Of a DNA stretch of 28,434 nucleotides, positions 24,456 to 28,434 are shown one piece after another. The notes below the pieces were generated by a model. That model was not told where the DNA came from. It ran no database searches and saw only the letters and a list, made by a program, of their open reading frames with translations. The first letter of the stretch is position 1; each line of letters starts with the position of its first letter. Source of the stretch: Pseudomonadota bacterium (lineage in GTDB: Bacteria > Desulfobacterota > Desulfobulbia > Desulfobulbales > Desulfobulbaceae); assembly GCA_009778235.1 (NCBI GenBank), contig WRKE01000313.1:1-28434 (forward strand), written 5' to 3'. The position numbers and the translations under genes were made by a program.

Positions 24456-24965
24456 CTACTCCTCCAGGCCGCGGATGGACTGGGCAAAGGCGAATTTGGC
24501 GCGTGGCTGGAAACAGACGATGTAGACATCCTTGGGTTTGCCATTGCGGTTTAAAAAGGACTGGATGGTGTCCACGGCGATGTCCGCGGCCTCGTCTAGG
24601 GGAAAGCCGTAGGCGCCGCAGCTGATCGCCGGAAAGGCGATGGATTGGATATCGTGGGAGACCGCCAGTTCCAGGCAGCGGCGATAGCAACTGGCCAGAA
24701 GGGCCGGCTCGTTCTGGTTGCCGCCCCGCCAGATGGGACCCACCGTATGGATCACAAACTTGGCCGGTAGCTGGTATCCCTTGGTGAGAACGGCCTGCCC
24801 GGTCTGACAGCCGCCGATACCCCGGCATTCTTCCAGTAATTCCGGCCCGGCGGCCTGGTGGATGGCGCCGTCGACCCCGCCTCCTCCCAAGAGCGTTTCA
24901 TTGGCCGCGTTGACAATGGCATCGACTTTCATGGTGGTGATATCGGTTTCGACCAGATGAATCAT
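24456..24965 (-). CDS. Macro-domain protein (O-acetyl-ADP-ribose deacetylase / ADP-ribose hydrolase type)
   Basis: 169 residues, a single stand-alone macro domain. ATG 24965 has AAGGAG 6 bases upstream; the frame to 25205 reads the leader and is not protein-like. Seen: ETDIT (Asp 8, adenine contact), VDAIVNAANETLLGGGGVDG (distal ribose loop), IHQAAGPELLEECR, HTVGPIWRGG and the AFPAISCGAYGFPLDEAA phosphate loop. This is the pattern of the YmdB/MacroD-like group, which removes the acetyl group of O-acetyl-ADP-ribose or mono-ADP-ribose from proteins. The protein is cytoplasmic. It heads a minus-strand series with a hydantoinase-family and an HDAC-family gene. A long structured leader precedes it. 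Confidence 0.9.
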   Translation of the reverse strand: MIHLVETDITTMKVDAIVNAANETLLGGGGVDGAIHQAAGPELLEECRGIGGCQTGQAVLTKGYQLPAKFVIHTVGPIWRGGNQNEPALLASCYRRCLELAVSHDIQSIAFPAISCGAYGFPLDEAADIAVDTIQSFLNRNGKPKDVYIVCFQPRAKFAFAQSIRGLEE

Positions 24966-24980
24966 CGCGATCTCCTTGCT

Positions 24981-25067
24981 GGTGTTTAAGCATCGTCGGC
25001 AGGGGCGCATGCTTAAAAGGGGCGTCGGTTGCGGCGTGATGCCCCTGCGGCCGTACATCACGCCGGG
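24981..25067 (-). ncRNA. Candidate structured leader RNA (two hairpins with complementary loops)
   Basis: Two perfect stem-loops lie between the macro-gene RBS and its promoter. Hairpin B has arms TTTAAGCAT (24985-24993) and ATGCTTAAA (25009-25017), a 9-bp stem and 15-base loop. Hairpin A has arms CGGCGTGATG (25032-25041) and CATCACGCCG (25056-25065), a 10-bp stem and 14-base loop. GCAGGGG (24999-25005) in loop B is complementary to CCCCTGC (25042-25048) in loop A over 7 bases, so the loops could kiss. As RNA it would sit in the macro-gene 5' leader. I do not recognise a known class. Confidence 0.5.
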
Positions 25068-25164
25068 CTCAAGCGACGGGACGCAATGGAAATGGAATGG
25101 ACAACAAAGTGGACCGGTCGCGTCTGGCGGAATTTGGCCCTGATGAGCGGTGCCCATCCCAAAA

Positions 25165-25193
25165 TTTTTACGCGACAATTGGAAAAAGGTCAA
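25165..25193 (-). promoter_or_regulatory. Candidate sigma-70 promoter for the macro-domain gene leader
   Basis: On the minus strand TTGACC (25193-25188) and TAAAAA (25170-25165) are separated by exactly 17 bases, close to TTGACA-N17-TATAAT. Transcription would begin near 25157, giving a leader of about 190 bases to the macro ATG at 24965 that contains both hairpins. Confidence 0.6.
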
Positions 25194-25281
25194 CGTTTCA
25201 AACAAAATAATGGACTGACCCCGTCGGAGAATCAGGTGAAAACACTCCGATCGACAATGGGTTGCACCGGTAAAAAGACGG

Positions 25282-25893
25282 TCAAGGAAAATGTTTGATC
25301 AGCTGGCGGGATTCGATGGCCTTGGCCAGGGTATGCTCATCGGCGTACTTGATATCCATGCCCAGGGGGATGCCGCAAGCCAGGCGGCTGATCCTGACCC
25401 GGCTCTCCTTGAGCAGTTCAGCGAGGTACGAGGCAGTGGCTTCTCCCGGCACGGTCGAACTGGTGGCAAGCAGCACCTCATCGACTTGGCCTGAGGTAAC
25501 CCGTTGCCGCAGTTCGCGGATTTTTAATTCGGCCGGGCCGATGCCGTCCATGGGGGCGATCACCCCGTGCAGGATGTGGTAGACGCCGCGGTGCGCGCCG
25601 GTTTTTTCAATGGCGATCTGGTCGCCAGGCTCCTCGACCACGCAGATCAGCCGGGGGTTACGGTTGGGATCGCCGCAAATGACGCAGGGATCGGTCTCGG
25701 AAAAAGTGAAGCATCGGTGGCAGAGACGGATGGATCCGTGCAGGGTCAGCAAGTCGTCGGCCAGTTTTTGGGCATCCGCAGCCGGACGGCGCAGGATGTA
25801 CAGGGCCAGACGGGTGGCGGACTTGTGGCCGATACCGGGAAGCTTGGACAAATCGCCAATCAGTCGCTCCAGGGCCGGCGGAATCACCCGCAT
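25282..25893 (-). CDS. recR: Recombination mediator protein RecR
   Basis: 203 residues, standard length. RecR forms a ring that, with RecO and RecF, loads RecA on gapped DNA. Seen: the N-terminal helix-hairpin-helix LSKLPGIGHKSATRLALYIL, the four-Cys zinc site CHRC and CVIC (about residues 58-73), then the TOPRIM domain (ICVVEEPGDQIAIEKTG, GVYHILHGVIAPMDGIGP) and a LACGIPLGMDIKYADEHTL C-terminus. Its ATG is one base from the stop of ybaB, and the order dnaX-ybaB-recR is conserved across many bacteria. Confidence 0.97.
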   Translation of the reverse strand: MRVIPPALERLIGDLSKLPGIGHKSATRLALYILRRPAADAQKLADDLLTLHGSIRLCHRCFTFSETDPCVICGDPNRNPRLICVVEEPGDQIAIEKTGAHRGVYHILHGVIAPMDGIGPAELKIRELRQRVTSGQVDEVLLATSSTVPGEATASYLAELLKESRVRISRLACGIPLGMDIKYADEHTLAKAIESRQLIKHFP

Positions 25894-25894
25894 C

Positions 25895-26203
25895 TCAGAA
25901 CAGCCCGGGAATATTGAGACCGCCGGTCAAGCGCGACATTTCCGCCTTGCCCAACTCCTTGGCCTTGTGCAAGCCGTCGTTGACCGCCGAAACCACCAGA
26001 TCCTGGAGCATCTGGACGTTGTCCGGTTGTACCAGGGCCGACTCAATGGCTATCCCCAGCAGTTCGCCCCGGCCGTTGACCGTGGCCACGACCATGCCAG
26101 CTCCGGCGGAACCGGAAACCTGTTGGTGGCTGAGATCATTTTGGATCACGGCCAGTTTTTCTTGGAATTGCTGGGCTTGTTTCATTAATTCGCTGATATT
26201 CAT
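25895..26203 (-). CDS. ybaB: YbaB/EbfC family nucleoid-associated protein
   Basis: 102 residues, typical of this small dimeric DNA-binding family. Seen: MNISELMKQAQQFQEKL, a beta hairpin GSAGAGMVVATVNGRGELLGIAI and LQDLVVSAVNDGLHKAKELG, the characteristic order of helix, strands, long helix. It binds DNA without strong sequence preference and is almost always between dnaX and recR. AAAGG lies 7 bases before ATG 26203. Confidence 0.95.
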   Translation of the reverse strand: MNISELMKQAQQFQEKLAVIQNDLSHQQVSGSAGAGMVVATVNGRGELLGIAIESALVQPDNVQMLQDLVVSAVNDGLHKAKELGKAEMSRLTGGLNIPGLF

Positions 26204-26257
26204 AGCAAACCTTTGGGTGATTGACGAAAGCGCCTCCAGTGGGCAGGACTGGGATCG

Positions 26258-28174
26258 TTATTCTTCTTCCGGGACCGAGAGGAGTTCGTCGCTGGTTGAG
26301 GAACTGGGCATGGTTGCGGCAATAGCCCGGTAGCGCTGGCCGACGCGGATTTCAGCCACCTGGCCGGTAAAGACATCGAGCGCGGTCAGCACCAGGGGGT
26401 CGCTGGCCAGGCCCCGGCGTTCTTGAAGCGGCGCCAGGCCGTTGGCCGGGTCGACGGCGCTGGCGTCTACCCCAGGGACCTCAACGCGAATTCGCATGTT
26501 TTCCTGAAAGAAGTCGAGCACGAATTCGGTCAGGTCGGTGATGGTGTTGCGCTGTTTCAACAGGGCGCAATCGCTGCTGTCGGCAAAGCGGATGATCAGG
26601 TCCTCTCCCTGGCGATCCACGGTATCGGCCATCTGCAGGGAGGCGGCGACCCAAGGTTGTCTTTTTTGCACATATTTGAGGAAACCGTCCCAATGCTGGC
26701 GGATGCGTTTTTTCTTCGGTTCAGGCGGCCCCGGTGGAGCTGGGGCTACCGGGGCGGGGGATGGCTCCGCCGGGATGGACGGTTCTGGCGGCCTTGAGCG
26801 CTCGGCCACGGGAGGTCGGGCCTGACGATCGCTGGCTGGGGTCGATGCGGCAGAGGCGACCTTGTCTGGCGGGAGCGATGGTTCTGTCGGGTCGCTGACA
26901 GGCGGGGGTGAGAGTTCGGGCCCGGGCGCGACAAGCGGCGGCAAGGCAGATGCCGGCAGCGGCTTAGGGTTATTCCCTTGCTTTGGTTGAGGCGCCGGGG
27001 CTTTGGCCGGGGTCGGCAGAGTGCCAATGGGTGTTTGCTCCAGTACTTGGTCGAGGCGGGCAATCAGCTCAGCAACCGGCACCACGTCCCGGAACTGAAC
27101 GGCGCGGATGCAGACCATCTCCAAAGCCAGGCGTGGCTGTTGGGAAAAGGCCGCTTTTTCAAGGTGCTCAAGGAGCAGGTTGAACAGGGCGCTCAACGTT
27201 TCCAATGAATGCGCCGCAGCGATGCGCGTCAGCTCCCGCAGTTCATCCTCGCTCACCGTAAGCATCAGAGCTGGTTCCTGGCTGATTTTGCAGACCACCA
27301 GGGCGCGGAACCAGGCCAGAAGATCATTGCCAAACCGCCTGCTGTCTGAGCCGTGGGCATACATCGCATCGAGCAGGGAGTAGGCGGCGCCCAAATCGCC
27401 GCGCAAAAGGGCATCACCCACCTCGGCCACCAACTGGTGGCTCACCAGGCCGAGCACCTCGGCCACCTCCGAGGCCCGGACTTCCTCGCCGCAATAGGAG
27501 AAGATCTGGTCCAACAGGCTGAGTCCGTCCCGGACACTGCCGCCTGCTTCGCGCACGATCATCTCCACTGCCATGGGTTCCATCCGTACCCCCTCTATTT
27601 CTGCCAGGCGCAGGAAATGGGAGGCCAGTTCCCGGTGGCCGATCCGCTTGAGTTCGTACCGCTGGCACCGGGAGAGGATGGTCACCGGCACCTTGTGCAG
27701 CTCGGTGGTGGCGAACATGAAGTAGACATGGTCGGGCGGTTCCTCCAAGGTCTTCAACAGGGCGTTGAAGGCCTCGGTGGTCAGCATGTGCACCTCGTCG
27801 ATGATGATGATCTTGAAACGCGAGCTGGTAGGCATGAAGCGGATTTTTTCCTTCAACTCGCGGATTTCCTGAATACCGCGGTTGGAGGCCCCGTCCACTT
27901 CCTGCAGATCGATGCTGGTCCCGTCGGTGATCTCCCGGCAGGACCGGCAGGAATTGCACGGTTCGGCCGCCGGCCCCTGTTCACAGTTCAGGGCCTTGGC
28001 CATGATGCGCGCCAGGGTGGTCTTGCCGGTGCCACGGACCCCGCTGAAAATCAAGCCATGGGGGACGCGGTTTTGGGCAAGGGCGTTTTGCAGGGTGCGG
28101 ACCACCGGTTTCTGCCCCACGACTTCAGCAAAGGACTGGGGACGCGACTTTCTGGCGAGGACAAGATATGACAC
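26258..28174 (-). CDS. dnaX: DNA polymerase III subunits gamma/tau
   Basis: 638 residues. DnaX is the motor of the clamp loader. Seen: Walker A SGVRGTGKTTLARIMAKALN, a zinc site C-x8-C-x2-C-x2-C right after it (CEQGPAAEPCNSCRSC), Walker B IIIIDEVHML, the sensor SRCQRYEL and the LLDQIF region of domain II-III. A Pro/Ala-rich linker spans about 390-490 (e.g. PKPLPASALPPLVAPGPEL) and a C-terminal tau domain follows. Start is GTG (28174-28172) with only a weak RBS. No canonical frameshift signal for a gamma form is seen. It is followed by ybaB and recR and preceded by the SRP RNA gene, the conserved order. Confidence 0.96.
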   Translation of the reverse strand: MSYLVLARKSRPQSFAEVVGQKPVVRTLQNALAQNRVPHGLIFSGVRGTGKTTLARIMAKALNCEQGPAAEPCNSCRSCREITDGTSIDLQEVDGASNRGIQEIRELKEKIRFMPTSSRFKIIIIDEVHMLTTEAFNALLKTLEEPPDHVYFMFATTELHKVPVTILSRCQRYELKRIGHRELASHFLRLAEIEGVRMEPMAVEMIVREAGGSVRDGLSLLDQIFSYCGEEVRASEVAEVLGLVSHQLVAEVGDALLRGDLGAAYSLLDAMYAHGSDSRRFGNDLLAWFRALVVCKISQEPALMLTVSEDELRELTRIAAAHSLETLSALFNLLLEHLEKAAFSQQPRLALEMVCIRAVQFRDVVPVAELIARLDQVLEQTPIGTLPTPAKAPAPQPKQGNNPKPLPASALPPLVAPGPELSPPPVSDPTEPSLPPDKVASAASTPASDRQARPPVAERSRPPEPSIPAEPSPAPVAPAPPGPPEPKKKRIRQHWDGFLKYVQKRQPWVAASLQMADTVDRQGEDLIIRFADSSDCALLKQRNTITDLTEFVLDFFQENMRIRVEVPGVDASAVDPANGLAPLQERRGLASDPLVLTALDVFTGQVAEIRVGQRYRAIAATMPSSSTSDELLSVPEEE

Positions 28175-28260
28175 GGTGGATACCGGCGGTCAAGGATAGG
28201 AGGATGCTTAGTTGGATGCGCCGGCCCTGCAAGCAACCCGGCAAGCTCACTGTGAAAAAG

Positions 28261-28361
28261 GATAGCCGGGCACCCCCGGACACATAAGGAGGGCCACTGC
28301 CGTTGCTTCCTTCCGGACCTGGCGGGGTTCGTGATTCCTTATTGCCCGGGACCCGGCTATC
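28261..28361 (-). ncRNA. ffs: Signal recognition particle RNA, small bacterial type (4.5S)
   Basis: Read on the minus strand, the 101-base region opens with GATAGCCGGG and closes with the exact complement CCCGGCTATC, giving one long rod. The apical domain contains CAGGTCCGGAAGGAAGCA, the almost invariant SRP tetraloop region (GGAA loop and the Ffh-binding asymmetric loop). Further pairs such as AATAAGGA with TCCTTATG fill the stem. Five T residues follow the last stem at 28259-28255, forming a terminator. It lies just upstream of dnaX, as in many bacteria. It pairs with Ffh to target membrane proteins. Confidence 0.95.
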
Positions 28362-28434
28362 ACACCGTTGAGCATTGGCAAACGAAAACAGCCACATGGC
28401 GACATGGGGCCGGAAGAACAAACATTTTTTCTGC

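Larger units (their letters stand above)
24966..25281. other. Gene-free region between recR and the macro-domain gene
   Basis: A 316-base gap with no convincing gene. It holds the two-hairpin element (24981-25067) and a sigma-70-like promoter (25165-25193), both on the minus strand. A short inverted repeat TCGGAG/CTCCGA (about 25228-25254) may end recR transcripts. A plus-strand frame here (25029-25298) is rejected as a chance frame. Confidence 0.6.

Noticed and set aside
24981..25067. Purine riboswitch (three-way junction with kissing loops)
   Set aside because: There is no closing P1 helix, the inter-hairpin spacer is 14 bases, and stem and loop sizes do not fit the purine class.
25029..25298. 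Plus-strand open frame of 89 codons between the macro gene and recR
   Set aside because: Starts with TTG without an RBS, overlaps the two hairpins and the minus-strand promoter, runs into the recR end, and its composition is not convincing.
26661..26713. A-rich runs in dnaX (minus strand CAAAAAAG near 26668-26661 and GAAAAAAC near 26713-26707) as a programmed frameshift for gamma
   Set aside because: Neither heptamer sits in the phase needed for the A-AAA-AAG type of -1 slip, and no stimulatory stem or upstream SD-like element is evident.
27353..28171. 272-codon plus-strand frame opposite dnaX
   Set aside because: It is the antisense of a confidently assigned dnaX; His/Gln/Gly-rich composition is typical of a shadow frame.

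Overview
The window looks like a chromosomal stretch of a Gram-negative bacterium. It has LPS inner-core heptose genes (waaF, gmhB), periplasmic and lipoprotein signal sequences, and a candidate sigma-54 promoter. Base composition is about 58-60 % G+C by eye. The gene content (small SRP RNA, YcaO-TPR protein, ZraP/ZraS-like pair, HDOD-GGDEF protein, HDAC-like protein) best fits a deltaproteobacterium (Desulfobacterota, perhaps Desulfobulbales-like). That placement is inference from family knowledge, not from a marker gene.

Layout, left half. The 3' end of galU (1-324) is followed by priA (to 2658). A ZraP-like periplasmic protein (minus) faces a ZraS/HydH-type histidine kinase (plus) across a 326-bp divergent region that holds a good sigma-54 site but no response-regulator gene nearby. 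Next come a small conserved-looking ORF (minus), an AlgH/YqgE protein, a CxxCxxCC (YkgJ-type) protein and rlmH. A tightly overlapping plus-strand cluster follows: tsaE, a YcaO-TPR protein, waaF, gmhB and lemA. A lemA-TPM-TPM membrane operon (11624-15001) is interrupted between lemA and the first TPM gene by about 1.2 kb of foreign-looking DNA: an AT-rich lipoprotein gene, a truncated tyrosine-recombinase gene, and a perfect 32-bp direct repeat.

Layout, right half (almost all minus strand). A DUF2339/DUF3999 membrane pair (15196-19430) is convergent with the TPM operon. Reading leftwards on the minus strand there is then a macro-domain protein, a hydantoinase/oxoprolinase-family protein, an HDAC-family deacylase with a C-terminal zinc ribbon, and an HDOD-GGDEF signalling protein (24965 down to 19599). 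The window ends with the classic replication/repair block ffs (SRP RNA), dnaX, ybaB, recR.

Most novel signals: (1) a roughly 190-nt leader upstream of the macro-domain gene, with a sigma-70-like promoter and two perfect stem-loops whose loops are complementary over 7 nt, a candidate kissing-loop RNA; (2) the ZraP/ZraS pair without its regulator but with a sigma-54 site; (3) the mobile-element scar in the lemA-TPM operon; (4) the YcaO-TPR protein, translationally coupled to tsaE and waaF; (5) the macro / hydantoinase / HDAC / HDOD-GGDEF neighbourhood. I found no CRISPR array, tRNA, complete IS element or full phage.
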